42,849 nt of DNA from Flavobacteriales bacterium. GTDB taxonomy: Bacteria > Bacteroidota > Bacteroidia > Flavobacteriales > Flavobacteriaceae. Shown in pieces: positions 1-7,695 of this stretch. The notes under the pieces were generated by a model that made no database searches, was not told the origin of the DNA, and saw only the letters and a list, made by a program, of their open reading frames with translations. Numbering within the stretch: the first letter of the stretch is position 1; the number at the start of each line of letters is the position of its first letter. Location: contig JAMONV010000033.1 of the NCBI GenBank assembly GCA_027066365.1, positions 1-42,849 of the forward strand, given 5' to 3'. Position numbers and translations under genes: made by a program.

Positions 1-133
1 TGGCTTCGTTGCTCCGGGAAATAACGCATCCGTCGTTGTTGGACAACACGACTACGGGTTTGCCGTTCAAATCCGGGCGAAAAAGACGTTCGCAGGAAAC
101 ATAGAAATTATTGGCATCCACCAAAGCAAACAT
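1..133 (-). CDS. umuC: DNA polymerase V catalytic subunit UmuC (N-terminal fragment)
   Basis: Only the first 44 codons lie in the window; the gene runs off its left edge. The translation opens MFALVDANNFYVSCERLF and continues through a GKPVVVLSNNDGCVISRSNEA segment. This is the start of the Y-family polymerase palm, including the first metal-binding Asp (D6) and the YVSCE steric-gate region. Family knowledge: UmuC, activated by cleaved UmuD, copies past DNA lesions at the cost of errors. The ATG (131-133) starts only 2 bases after the umuD stop, so the two are almost certainly co-transcribed in the order umuD-umuC. The rest of the protein cannot be judged. Confidence 0.93.
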   Translation of the reverse strand, partial: MFALVDANNFYVSCERLFRPDLNGKPVVVLSNNDGCVISRSNEA

Positions 134-135
134 GA

Positions 136-585
136 TTATACGAATTTAATGACGGCCGTAACAATTCCCCAGATAATCAATTGGTTTTCTTCGGTGACTT
201 TAATCGGCTTGTAGTTTTCATTAGCCGGCATGAGCCAAACGGCATGAGGTTCTTTTTTGATTCGTTTAACGGTAAATTCTCCGTCGATGAAGCATACGGC
301 TATTTTGCCGTCTTGGGGTTCGAGGCTACGGTCGATAACGAGCAGGTCGCCGTCGTTGAGGCCTGCTTCCTTCATGGAATCGCCTTTGACACGAGCAAAA
401 AAAGTGGCTTCTTTGTTTTTGATAAGTTCACGGTTGAGATCGATGGAAAGATAGGAAAAGTCGTCAGCGGGAGAAGGAAAACCGGCACTTATACCCGTAT
501 CCACATAAGGAAGCGCTAGGGAAACGGCGGTTTCCGCCGAATAAATATCTAAGACGTGCCCGCGTTTGACAGGAATGATTTTCAT
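136..585 (-). CDS. umuD: Polymerase V accessory protein UmuD (S24 self-cleaving peptidase)
   Basis: The 149-residue protein has the LexA/UmuD S24 fold. The catalytic Ser is S70 in VKGDSM and the catalytic Lys is K107 in FTVKR. A likely self-cleavage site is A34-G35 in ISAGFPSPADD, matching the Cys-Gly site of E. coli UmuD. The short N-terminal arm has no DNA-binding domain, which separates it from LexA and C2-type repressors. Role from family knowledge: RecA filaments trigger self-cleavage, and the trimmed dimer joins UmuC for translesion synthesis. umuC follows 2 bases downstream. A consensus -7 box lies 28 bases upstream of the ATG. No LexA box can be named with confidence. Confidence 0.93.
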   Translation of the reverse strand: MKIIPVKRGHVLDIYSAETAVSLALPYVDTGISAGFPSPADDFSYLSIDLNRELIKNKEATFFARVKGDSMKEAGLNDGDLLVIDRSLEPQDGKIAVCFIDGEFTVKRIKKEPHAVWLMPANENYKPIKVTEENQLIIWGIVTAVIKFV

Positions 586-612
586 GCCCGGTTAGTGTTT
601 TTTAGCTTATTT

Positions 613-620
613 CAAAGATA
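613..620 (-). promoter_or_regulatory. Promoter -7 box of umuDC
   Basis: Read on the minus strand this is TATCTTTG, a perfect match to the Bacteroidota TAnnTTTG box, 28 bases before the umuD ATG. Immediately upstream, CGAAA and TTTCG (621-637) form a 5-bp inverted repeat with a 7-base gap. It could be an operator for damage control, but that is speculation. Confidence 0.7.
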
Positions 621-646
621 CGAAAGTTTTTGTTTCGGTTTATTAT

Positions 647-780
647 CGTTAAACCGTTGAATCGTTAAATCGTGGAATCGCGGGGTGAAGCCCCGTCCCG
701 CCCGTGATTTTCTTTGCAGTTCGAAGAACAAAACAAGAAAATCCGGTGCGGGATGGAATCGTTAAGCCGTTAAATCGAAT
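647..780. repeat. Intergenic element: CGTTAAAT octamers flanking a large hairpin
   Basis: This fills most of the 321-base gap between umuD and the bd-oxidase operon. Four tandem octamers (647-678: CGTTAAAC, CGTTGAAT, CGTTAAAT, CGTGGAAT) precede a small hairpin (CGGGG 681-685 with CCCCG 691-695). Next is a 58-base hairpin at 696-753: TCCCGC with GCGGGA, CCG with CGG, GATTTTCTT with AAGAAAATC, and GTTC with GAAC at the tip. Two more octamers follow (760-775). I see no coding potential. It looks like a dispersed palindromic element, not a gene or a simple terminator. From about 787 to 906 I see only T-rich sequence without clear features. Confidence 0.6.
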
Positions 781-906
781 AATGGCTTCGCCGCGCTTTA
801 AGTTTTCTCCTTTCTCTTTTCCCTTATTTTGAATGTTCGGGATAGCCTTCCTTGGCCGGTTTCGACTTTTTTACCGCGTTTTAGGTTTTTTTTACGGTTT
901 CCAATT

Positions 907-1017
907 TCAATTTTGAATTTTCCGTTCAAATCGTTTGATCGACCATTTAACGAAATAATATGCGGCAATAACAGTCATCGGCCAATATAAATAATTTAAG
1001 ATTCCATACCAATACAT
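907..1017 (-). CDS. Small single-span membrane protein, putative CydX-like bd-oxidase subunit
   Basis: A 36-residue ORF begins 13 bases after the cydB stop. It opens MYWYGILNYLYWPMTVIAAY and ends KRFERKIQN. One hydrophobic segment (about residues 6-24) with aromatic residues at the membrane edge is followed by a basic tail (KWSIKRFERK). Family knowledge: bd oxidases carry a roughly 30-40-residue third subunit, CydX or CydS, needed to stabilise the haems; these vary so much that annotation usually misses them. Position, size and topology fit such a subunit. I do not claim sequence homology to E. coli CydX. Chance is possible for so short an ORF, but composition and placement argue against it. 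Confidence 0.62.
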   Translation of the reverse strand: MYWYGILNYLYWPMTVIAAYYFVKWSIKRFERKIQN

Positions 1018-1030
1018 AGTGCAATAGTTT

Positions 1031-2209
1031 TTAATATTTGATTTCCTCTTGTTTAATTTCTTTTACGTCGTATTTATGGACATCCAAGGCTTTCCATGCC
1101 CACCAAATGTATGCCAAGACGAAAGGTACCATTAAGGAAACGTAAGACATCACCACCAAGGTAAATCGACTGGAACTGCTATTGTGAATCGTTAGTGAGC
1201 TTTGCAAATCGGTGATGGAAGGGTAGTATGCCGTATGATTGAATCCGGTTAGGAAGAATAGTGCCATTACGGTCAGCACGGTTCCACCGGCCGCGTACCA
1301 AAATGCTTTATCCAAGGTTTTGAAAATTCCCGCATAAAGTCCGTATAACACGAGTATCACACCGGTTATCAGAAATACGGCCGTGAACGGATTGGTTATG
1401 AGATTGTGAAAATATTTTCCGTTTTCAAGCACTATTTTTCCCGAATTATTCACGGCAAAACCGGGAATAAACATAAGACGTATTAACCAAATCATGAAAA
1501 AGAGTAAAAACAATCCCGCATTAATTTTTAGTTTTTTCGAGATGCGCTCGAGGATGGAATTTTCGCCGGTCATTTTTTTGATGTAGAGCAAGGCATTGGT
1601 TCGAGCCAGGAATAAAACGGTCAATCCGAGCATTAAATTCTGGAACCAAGCGCCATGAAATCCGTTCCAAAGCGCGTCCAATCCGTGCCAAGGTGTATCC
1701 CAACGCGAAATAACCGCTTCCACGTTTTGTCCTATGCGGAGTATTCGTTCTTTGTGCACGCTGAAGGAATTTCCGGTAAAGAAGGTGGAAAGGGCAATTC
1801 CTAAAAGAAGCGGCGCGATTACTCCGTTGATATACAGGAAGGTATCATACATTTTACTTCCGAGAAAGTTTCCTTTTTTCTTGCGGTATTCATAGGAGAC
1901 CGCTTGAACGATGAAAGCGAATAAAATCAGCATCCAAACCCAGTAGGCACCGCCGAAACTGGTAGAATAAAACAACGGGAAGGAAGCGAAAAACGCACCG
2001 CCGAAAACCACGAGGGTAGTGAAGGTAAATTCCCATTTATGTCCGATAATATTTACGAGGACGCTTTTTTCTTCGTCGGTTTCGGCTAATTCGTTAAAAA
2101 GCGTTTGACCGCCTTGCACCAATAGCAGGAAAACAAGTGCACCGCCCAAAAAAGCGATGATTATCCACCAATAAGCTTGTAGTGTTTCGTATGACATTTG
2201 TTCAAACAT
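1031..2209 (-). CDS. cydB: Cytochrome bd ubiquinol oxidase subunit II
   Basis: The 392-residue multi-span membrane protein is recognised as CydB by its early YETLQAYWWIIIAFLGGAL helix and by the usual pattern of about eight to nine transmembrane helices. It is the partner of the haem-bearing CydA. The complex oxidises quinol and reduces O2 with high affinity, which suits low-oxygen growth, and it resists NO and peroxide (family knowledge). It starts 19 bases after cydA and is followed 13 bases later by a 36-residue membrane ORF. Overlapping reading frames inside it look like shadows. Length is normal for Bacteroidota CydB. Confidence 0.95.
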   Translation of the reverse strand: MFEQMSYETLQAYWWIIIAFLGGALVFLLLVQGGQTLFNELAETDEEKSVLVNIIGHKWEFTFTTLVVFGGAFFASFPLFYSTSFGGAYWVWMLILFAFIVQAVSYEYRKKKGNFLGSKMYDTFLYINGVIAPLLLGIALSTFFTGNSFSVHKERILRIGQNVEAVISRWDTPWHGLDALWNGFHGAWFQNLMLGLTVLFLARTNALLYIKKMTGENSILERISKKLKINAGLFLLFFMIWLIRLMFIPGFAVNNSGKIVLENGKYFHNLITNPFTAVFLITGVILVLYGLYAGIFKTLDKAFWYAAGGTVLTVMALFFLTGFNHTAYYPSITDLQSSLTIHNSSSSRFTLVVMSYVSLMVPFVLAYIWWAWKALDVHKYDVKEIKQEEIKY

Positions 2210-2228
2210 AGTTTTTGTTTTTTAGCAA

Positions 2229-3752
2229 TTAGAATCCTTTTTTAATGGCATTGGTCATGATTTTAATTTCGGCAATGAGCAGTGCAGTGAAGGTGATTAA
2301 GAATAGGAAGAATGTGATCATAACACTGCTCGTTTCGATGTGTGAAACGGCCACCATATTGGGCATTAAATCTTGGATAACCCAAGGTTGACGTCCCACT
2401 TCGGCGGTAATCCAACCGAATTCCTGTGCCAGAAAACCGAGGGGAAAACTTATAACGGCTAATCGCAAAAGCCATTTTTTGTTTTCGAGCTTGTTTCGGA
2501 ATAATTCGGCATATAACCAAATGAACAGAATCAAAAACCATGTTCCGAAAATGACCATGAGGTGGAACGAGTAGAATGTGATAGCTACGGGCGGAATCAA
2601 TTCGTGCGGATCACGTCCGTAATAGTAGCCGTATCCGAAATCTTTAAAGTGTTCTTTGAAAAGCGCCAGTTGTTTTTTCGCTTCCTGTGTGTTGCCTGCT
2701 TTTTTGGCTTTTTTGTATGCGGCGAGTGCGTCGATGGCTATTTTCCCGCTTTCGATGCGTTCTCTGTAGGAAGGAATACCGTGTTCTTTGTTCCCATGCA
2801 CCAAATCTTTGATACCCGGTACAAAGGCATCCGGGTCGTTGAAGGCTAAAATGGAAAGGAAGTTCGGAATTTCGATTCCGTGAATGTCTTGTTTGCGCGG
2901 ATTTTCTTTGCTTTGTGTGGCAATACCGAAAGCAATCAGGGGAGCGCCGGATCGACCTTCGTAGAGGCCTTCCATGGCGGCGAGTTTCATGGGTTGATAT
3001 TTGGCCACTTGCTTGGCGGATCCGTCTCCGGTGAATAAATTCATAAGAATGGCAACAATACCGAAAGCCGAAGCGACCAGCATGCTGTATTTGGCTTGTT
3101 CGGTATGGCGATTGCGGAGCAAATACCAAGCACTAACCGCCACCACGAAAAGCGCGGCAAAGGTGTATGCCGAGCTAACCGTGTGAATGAATTTGTTCAC
3201 TGCCACGGGGTTGAACAAGACGTCCAGAAAATTGTGCATTTCGTTGCGCATGGTGTCGGGATTGAATGACATGCCGGCGGGATTTTGCATCCAACCGTTA
3301 GCCACTAAAATCCAAAGTGCGGATAGGTTGGTTCCGATGGCGGTAAGCCATGTGGCAAGCAAGTGGGTCTTTCGGCTGACTTTGTTCCAACCGAAAAACA
3401 TAATGGCGATAAAAGTCGATTCCATGAAAAACGCCATGATTCCTTCAATTGCCAACGGGGCACCGAAAATATCACCGACAAACCAGGAGTAATTGGACCA
3501 ATTTGTCCCGAACTCAAATTCAAGAATGATTCCTGTGGCAACACCGATGGCGAAGTTGATTCCGAATAATTTCATCCAGAATTTTTCGATTTGTAACCAT
3601 TTTTCGTTTCCGGTTTTTACGTAGATCGTTTCCAGAATAGCCAAAATGAAGGAAAGCCCTAGCGTGAGTGGAACGAAAATCCAGTGGTAGAGTGCGGTCA
3701 AGGCAAATTGTGCCCGCGACCAATCCACTAATGCCCAATTGATTGTGTCCAT
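2229..3752 (-). CDS. cydA: Cytochrome bd ubiquinol oxidase subunit I
   Basis: The 507-residue quinol-binding and haem-binding subunit starts MDTINWALVDWSRAQFALT. H23 in LYHWIF sits where the haem ligand His19 of E. coli CydA lies. The hallmark GRQPWV motif near the C-terminus (ITAEVGRQPWVIQDLMPN) is intact. A hydrophilic stretch at about residues 250-370 (around KENPRKQDIHG and HFKDFGYGYYYGRDP) corresponds to the periplasmic quinol-binding Q loop. It is the second gene of the operon, 4 bases after the DUF4492 stop, with cydB 19 bases downstream. The respiratory complex lies in the inner membrane. Confidence 0.97.
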   Translation of the reverse strand: MDTINWALVDWSRAQFALTALYHWIFVPLTLGLSFILAILETIYVKTGNEKWLQIEKFWMKLFGINFAIGVATGIILEFEFGTNWSNYSWFVGDIFGAPLAIEGIMAFFMESTFIAIMFFGWNKVSRKTHLLATWLTAIGTNLSALWILVANGWMQNPAGMSFNPDTMRNEMHNFLDVLFNPVAVNKFIHTVSSAYTFAALFVVAVSAWYLLRNRHTEQAKYSMLVASAFGIVAILMNLFTGDGSAKQVAKYQPMKLAAMEGLYEGRSGAPLIAFGIATQSKENPRKQDIHGIEIPNFLSILAFNDPDAFVPGIKDLVHGNKEHGIPSYRERIESGKIAIDALAAYKKAKKAGNTQEAKKQLALFKEHFKDFGYGYYYGRDPHELIPPVAITFYSFHLMVIFGTWFLILFIWLYAELFRNKLENKKWLLRLAVISFPLGFLAQEFGWITAEVGRQPWVIQDLMPNMVAVSHIETSSVMITFFLFLITFTALLIAEIKIMTNAIKKGF

Positions 3753-3756
3753 ATTT

Positions 3757-3972
3757 TTATTTGTTTGTGTTAATTAATTGATTTTCAATATGTTCGATGC
3801 GCTCTTGATCATTATGAAATTGTTCTTTCAGGATATTGGGGAAGAAGAAAATTTTCAGGATGGCAAACATGATAAATAATTTGATTAAGATAATAAGCCA
3901 TAATTTACGACTGTCGGATGAAAGATTACGAAATCCTTCGTAGTAGAAAAGCCATATTTTTTTTAGAATCAT
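3757..3972 (-). CDS. DUF4492 small membrane protein, first gene of the bd-oxidase operon
   Basis: This 71-residue protein has one strong transmembrane segment, LWLIILIKLFIMFAILKIFF (residues about 24-43), and a charged C-terminal tail (QERIEHIENQLINTNK). The pattern FYYEGFRNLSS...LWLIILIKLFIMF...FFFP matches DUF4492, which from memory is habitually encoded just ahead of cydA in Bacteroidota. Its function is unknown. Linkage suggests a role in assembly or stability of cytochrome bd. The ATG lies 19 bases after the -7 box, so it leads the transcript. With the 36-residue ORF after cydB, the operon carries a small single-span protein at each end. Confidence 0.85.
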   Translation of the reverse strand: MILKKIWLFYYEGFRNLSSDSRKLWLIILIKLFIMFAILKIFFFPNILKEQFHNDQERIEHIENQLINTNK

Positions 3973-3991
3973 TCCAAATAATAATTCTTTG

Positions 3992-4022
3992 CAAAGTTAA
4001 TGCAAGATATTGTCAAAGTCAA
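3992..4022 (-). promoter_or_regulatory. Promoter of the cyd operon
   Basis: On the minus strand TTG (4020-4022), a 20-base spacer and TAACTTTG (3992-3999) match the Bacteroidota -33/-7 consensus. The first ATG, of the DUF4492 gene, is 19 bases downstream. No FNR-like palindrome is obvious nearby. Confidence 0.75.
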
Positions 4023-4090
4023 GGGTTTTGGACAAAATTTTTTAAAAATCGAGGTGAAAAATTGAACGAAATATATTTTCGTAACAATAA

Positions 4091-5419
4091 TCACATTGAT
4101 TCTTTCGATTTTTTTAATTTTTTTCCGAAGAGGAATGCGGCAATAGCCAATATAATGTATAAGGAAATTATAAAGATCATTTGTTCGGGTTTGTGCGTGG
4201 CTTCAAAGTAGAGGATAAGGATTGTTCCTATTCCCAATCCGGCGATGGCACCGATGGCGAGGAAGGTGGAAGAGTTGGTTTTGTTTTTGATTTTATAGTT
4301 GGTGTAAGCCACGAGCAGGGATACGAGCAGGAATGTTACGCTTCCGAATTCGAGGATGAGTCGTAATCCGCCGATGAGGATGAGCATGGAGGCGAAGAAA
4401 GTCATGCTAATGATAGCCACGTAGGGAATATTGTTTTGATTGCGTTTGGCGAGGAATCGGGGCATGTATCCGTCTTCGGCGATGGAAGCCATTTGGTGTG
4501 AGGATCCGAAGACGGTTCCGCTAATGGCGCTGGAAGTGGCCAATAGGGCGGAGAAGATGACGAGCCATTCGCCGGGTTTACCGATGACTTTTGAGGCGCC
4601 GGCGGCCAAGGCGTATTCTTTATCGTGAATTAGGTTTTGGATGGGGATGGAAAAAAGTGCGCCGGTAGCGAGAACGACGTAAATGATAATGACGGTGATA
4701 ATGGCGCCGTAGATGGCGCGGGGAATATTTTTATCGGGGTTTGTCATTTCGTTGACGGCGTTGATGACCAACTGGAATCCTTCGTAGGCTACGAAGGTGA
4801 CGGAGGAGACGATAAGGATTTGGAGGGCGGTGCTGTTTTCGACGTCGCGGATCATTTGTTCGATGAAGGTTTTGAAGCTTGTTTCGCCGTGTGTTATCAG
4901 GAGGACGGAGACGAAGAAGAGGAGTATCATTTTGGTGTAAACCATGAGGTCCTCGATTCGTCCCATTCCTTTGACGCTAATAAGGTTAATGGTCATGAAG
5001 ACAAGGAGGATGGTCCATGCGACGGCTTTTCGAATCCAAATATTGTCGGCGAAGTGGGTATTGCTGATGGCATAGGATGCGAATGTGTAGGCGTAGAGTG
5101 AGAGGGTGCTGATGTATCCGAAGACGACAAACCAACCGATGACGGAAGCGAAGATTCTGTCTTTGGGGAAGGTTCGTTTGATAAAGGCGTAGGTGGCGCC
5201 TTCGTCTTTATAGTAGACGCCTAGTTTGACGTAGGCATATGCGGCGATCATGGCGATTAAACCACCGAGGATGATGGCCAGGGGTGTAAGAAATCCGATT
5301 AAAGAGGCGGCGATTCCGAGTATGCTGAAAATTCCGCCGCCTACCATTCCTCCTACGGCGATGGCTATGAGTTCGATAAGGCTGAGGTTGGCTTTTCGGT
5401 GGTGGAGATATTTGGCCAT
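4091..5419 (-). CDS. APC-family amino-acid permease
   Basis: About 442 residues and roughly 12 transmembrane helices. Helix 1 carries the family's broken-helix substrate motif in AVGGMVGGGIFSILG. This fold imports or exchanges amino acids or polyamines across the inner membrane; the exact substrate cannot be read. I place the start at the ATG at 5417-5419 (MAKYLHHRKANLSL). The upstream TTG in frame at 5435-5437 lies inside the consensus -7 box and cannot be in the mRNA. The gene stands alone, 68 bases before the cyd promoter, and is divergent from acs across a GC-rich island. The tail is lysine-rich (FGKKLKKSKESM). Confidence 0.88.
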   Translation of the reverse strand: MAKYLHHRKANLSLIELIAIAVGGMVGGGIFSILGIAASLIGFLTPLAIILGGLIAMIAAYAYVKLGVYYKDEGATYAFIKRTFPKDRIFASVIGWFVVFGYISTLSLYAYTFASYAISNTHFADNIWIRKAVAWTILLVFMTINLISVKGMGRIEDLMVYTKMILLFFVSVLLITHGETSFKTFIEQMIRDVENSTALQILIVSSVTFVAYEGFQLVINAVNEMTNPDKNIPRAIYGAIITVIIIYVVLATGALFSIPIQNLIHDKEYALAAGASKVIGKPGEWLVIFSALLATSSAISGTVFGSSHQMASIAEDGYMPRFLAKRNQNNIPYVAIISMTFFASMLILIGGLRLILEFGSVTFLLVSLLVAYTNYKIKNKTNSSTFLAIGAIAGLGIGTILILYFEATHKPEQMIFIISLYIILAIAAFLFGKKLKKSKESM

Positions 5420-5434
5420 GTGTATTGTTTTTTT

Positions 5435-5442
5435 CAAAGATA
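5435..5442 (-). promoter_or_regulatory. Promoter -7 box of the APC permease
   Basis: TATCTTTG on the minus strand lies 15 bases before the ATG at 5419. It overlaps a TTG that automated callers could take as the start codon. No convincing -33 box is visible. Confidence 0.65.
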
Positions 5443-5489
5443 AGAAAATAAGTTGAGGTAAAGGATTTGTGTTAGTTTATAGAATTTTC

Positions 5490-5675
5490 GGGTGATGGTG
5501 AACGGGGTTTGCGCAAGCGGGCGTAGCGGTTATGCGCGGAGTTTCCGCCGAGTGTTCCGGCGCGGCGGCGGAGGCGACTTGCGGAAGCCCCACGCACGCC
5601 GCATGCCGGCCGAGAGCGGGAACGAGCACATTTTAGCGGAGCACGCGACCCGGTGCCGGGGGTTTTGGGTGATGG
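5490..5675. repeat. GC-rich non-coding island bounded by 9-bp direct repeats
   Basis: Within the 350-base divergent gap, about 170 bases are strikingly GC-rich compared with everything around. The block is bounded by identical direct repeats GGGTGATGG at 5490-5498 and 5667-5675. Inside are short inverted repeats: TTCCGC with GCGGAA, CCCGG with CCGGG, and GCGCA with TGCGC. The direct repeats AGCGG and AGCAC each occur twice. An ORF crossing it on the minus strand is Arg/Ala/Pro/Ser-rich with no domain, so I treat the block as non-coding. It could be a mobile miniature element or a structured RNA. From memory, high-copy GC-rich intergenic elements occur in Bacteroidota. Confidence 0.5.
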
Positions 5676-5789
5676 CAAGGGATGCGCCGTAAAAATGAGA
5701 AAAAAGGGTATCGGGAAATGGATTGAGGAGGATATGGGATTTTTAATTACGGACAAAAAATTTTAATTTAGCATAAAAAAATACAGGCT

Positions 5790-7685
5790 ATGGTTCCAAA
5801 AATTTCGACATTGATTGGCTATTTGCACGAATATCAAAAAAGCGTGTCCGATCCCGAGGGGTTTTGGTCGAATGTGGCGGAGACGTTTTATTGGCGGCGT
5901 TCGTGGGAAAAGACGTTGGAGTGGGATTTTGGGGTTCCGGAAGTGAAGTGGTTTCAAGGAGGGAAGTTGAATATTACGGAGAATATATTTGAGCGTCAAA
6001 TGTTTATGCTCGGGGATCGACCGGCGATAATTTGGGAGCCGAACGATCCGGCAGAAGAGGGTAAGGTGTTGACATACAGGGAGTTGTATGAAGAGGTTAA
6101 TCGATTTGCGCATGTGCTTCGGTCGTTGGGGGTTGAGAAGGGTGACCGGGTAAGTATTTATTTGCCGATGATACCGGAGTTGCCTATTGCGATGCTGGCG
6201 TGTGCGCGGATAGGAGCGATTCATTCGGTTGTTTTTGCGGGGTTTTCGGCGAAGGCGCTGGCGGATCGTAATAATGATTCGGGTGCGAAGGTTTTGATTA
6301 CGTCGGACGGAGGATTTCGAGGAGAGAAGGTGATTCCGTTGAAGGAAATGGCGGATGAGGCGTTGTTGGAATCGCCAACGGTGGAGAAGGTGGTGGTTGT
6401 GAAGCGGACGGGGCAACCGGTTCGCATGAAGGAAGGTCGTGATTATTGGTGGGATGATTTGATGCGTGATATGCCGGGGGAGATGAAGGCGGAAGAGATG
6501 GATGCGGAGGATGCGTTATTTATTCTTTACACGAGCGGTTCGACGGGAAAGCCGAAGGGGTTGTTGCATACGACGGGGGGTTATATGGTGTATGCGGCTT
6601 ATACGTTCAGGAATGTTTTTCAGTATCGCCAAGGAGATGTTTATTTTTGTGCGGCGGATATCGGGTGGATTACGGGACATTCGTATATTGTATACGGTCC
6701 GTTGCTTGAAGGAGCGACGACGGTGATGTTTGAAGGGATTCCCACATGGCCGGCACCGGATCGATATTGGAGGATTATCGAGAAATACGGTGTGAATGAG
6801 TTTTATACGTCGCCCACGGCGATACGTTCGTTGTTGGCGCGGGGAGAGGAATGGACCGACGGTTATGATATGCCGAGTTTGCGTGTTTTGGGGACGGTTG
6901 GCGAGCCGATCAACGAGGAGGCATGGCATTGGTATCACGACCATGTTGGCAAGGGACGTTGTCCGATCGTGGATACGTGGTGGCAAACGGAAACGGGGGG
7001 TATTATGATTAGTCCGTTGGCGGGGATTATTCCTACAAAGCCGGCTTATGCGACATTGCCGTTGCCGGGAATCAGGCCTGTGATTGTGAATAATGAAGGG
7101 AAGAAGTTATACGGGAAAAATGTAGAAGGTAATTTGTGTATGGAATTTCCTTGGCCGGGTATGGCGCGGACGATTTGGGGCGATCACGAACGGTATAAGG
7201 AGACTTATTTCAGCCGTTTTCCGGGTTTGTATTTTACGGGAGACGGTGTGAAGCGTGACGAAGACGGATACTACAGGATTTTGGGTCGAATTGATGATGT
7301 GATTAATGTTTCGGGTCATCGTTTGGGTACGGCGGAGATTGAAAATGCGTTGAATGAGCATCCGTTGGTTGCCGAGTCGGCGGTGGTGGGTTATCCGCAT
7401 GCGATAAAGGGTCAGGGAATTTATGCTTATGTAGTGGTTCCCGGCCGGCGACGGGAATTGGATGATGAATTGCGTCAATCGTTAAAAACGGGTGTGGCGA
7501 AGTTGATTGGTCCGATTGCGAAGCCGGATAAGATTCAGTTTGTAGAAGGTTTACCGAAGACGCGTTCGGGAAAAATCATGCGGCGAATTTTGCGAAAAAT
7601 AGCGGAAGGTTCGCAAGAATTCGGCGACACAAGCACGCTTATGAATCCGGAAATAGTGGATAAGATTTTTGAAGGCCGGTTGTAG
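5790..7685 (+). CDS. acs: Acetyl-CoA synthetase (AMP-forming)
   Basis: The 631-residue protein converts acetate, ATP and CoA to acetyl-CoA, AMP and PPi in the cytoplasm. The N-terminal ACAS_N region (YWRRSWEKTLEWDF) precedes the P-loop-like YTSGSTGKPKG, the adenylate motif DTWWQTETGG, the hinge region LGRIDDVINVSGHRLGTAEI, and KTRSGKIMRR with catalytic Lys595, the lysine usually acetylated by Pat-type enzymes. The usual length is about 650, so it is complete. A weak promoter box (TAATTTAG, 5764-5771) lies 18 bases ahead. It is convergent with the LEA-like gene, leaving a 10-base gap. A second acetate/acetyl-CoA enzyme (15242-17299, ADP-forming) is in the same window. Confidence 0.96.
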   Translation: MVPKISTLIGYLHEYQKSVSDPEGFWSNVAETFYWRRSWEKTLEWDFGVPEVKWFQGGKLNITENIFERQMFMLGDRPAIIWEPNDPAEEGKVLTYRELYEEVNRFAHVLRSLGVEKGDRVSIYLPMIPELPIAMLACARIGAIHSVVFAGFSAKALADRNNDSGAKVLITSDGGFRGEKVIPLKEMADEALLESPTVEKVVVVKRTGQPVRMKEGRDYWWDDLMRDMPGEMKAEEMDAEDALFILYTSGSTGKPKGLLHTTGGYMVYAAYTFRNVFQYRQGDVYFCAADIGWITGHSYIVYGPLLEGATTVMFEGIPTWPAPDRYWRIIEKYGVNEFYTSPTAIRSLLARGEEWTDGYDMPSLRVLGTVGEPINEEAWHWYHDHVGKGRCPIVDTWWQTETGGIMISPLAGIIPTKPAYATLPLPGIRPVIVNNEGKKLYGKNVEGNLCMEFPWPGMARTIWGDHERYKETYFSRFPGLYFTGDGVKRDEDGYYRILGRIDDVINVSGHRLGTAEIENALNEHPLVAESAVVGYPHAIKGQGIYAYVVVPGRRRELDDELRQSLKTGVAKLIGPIAKPDKIQFVEGLPKTRSGKIMRRILRKIAEGSQEFGDTSTLMNPEIVDKIFEGRL

Positions 7686-7695
7686 GAGTCAGTGT

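Noticed and set aside
4637-5101. 154-residue plus-strand ORF rich in Asp, Gly and Glu inside the permease gene
   Set aside because: It is the antisense shadow of a hydrophobic membrane protein, which naturally reads as acidic.
5420-5437. Upstream TTG start for the APC permease
   Set aside because: The codon lies within the TATCTTTG promoter box, so it would not be transcribed; the ATG at 5419 is better.
5472-5756. 94-residue minus-strand ORF across the GC-rich island
   Set aside because: Its Arg/Ala/Pro/Ser composition simply reflects GC content, and it has no domain and no promoter.
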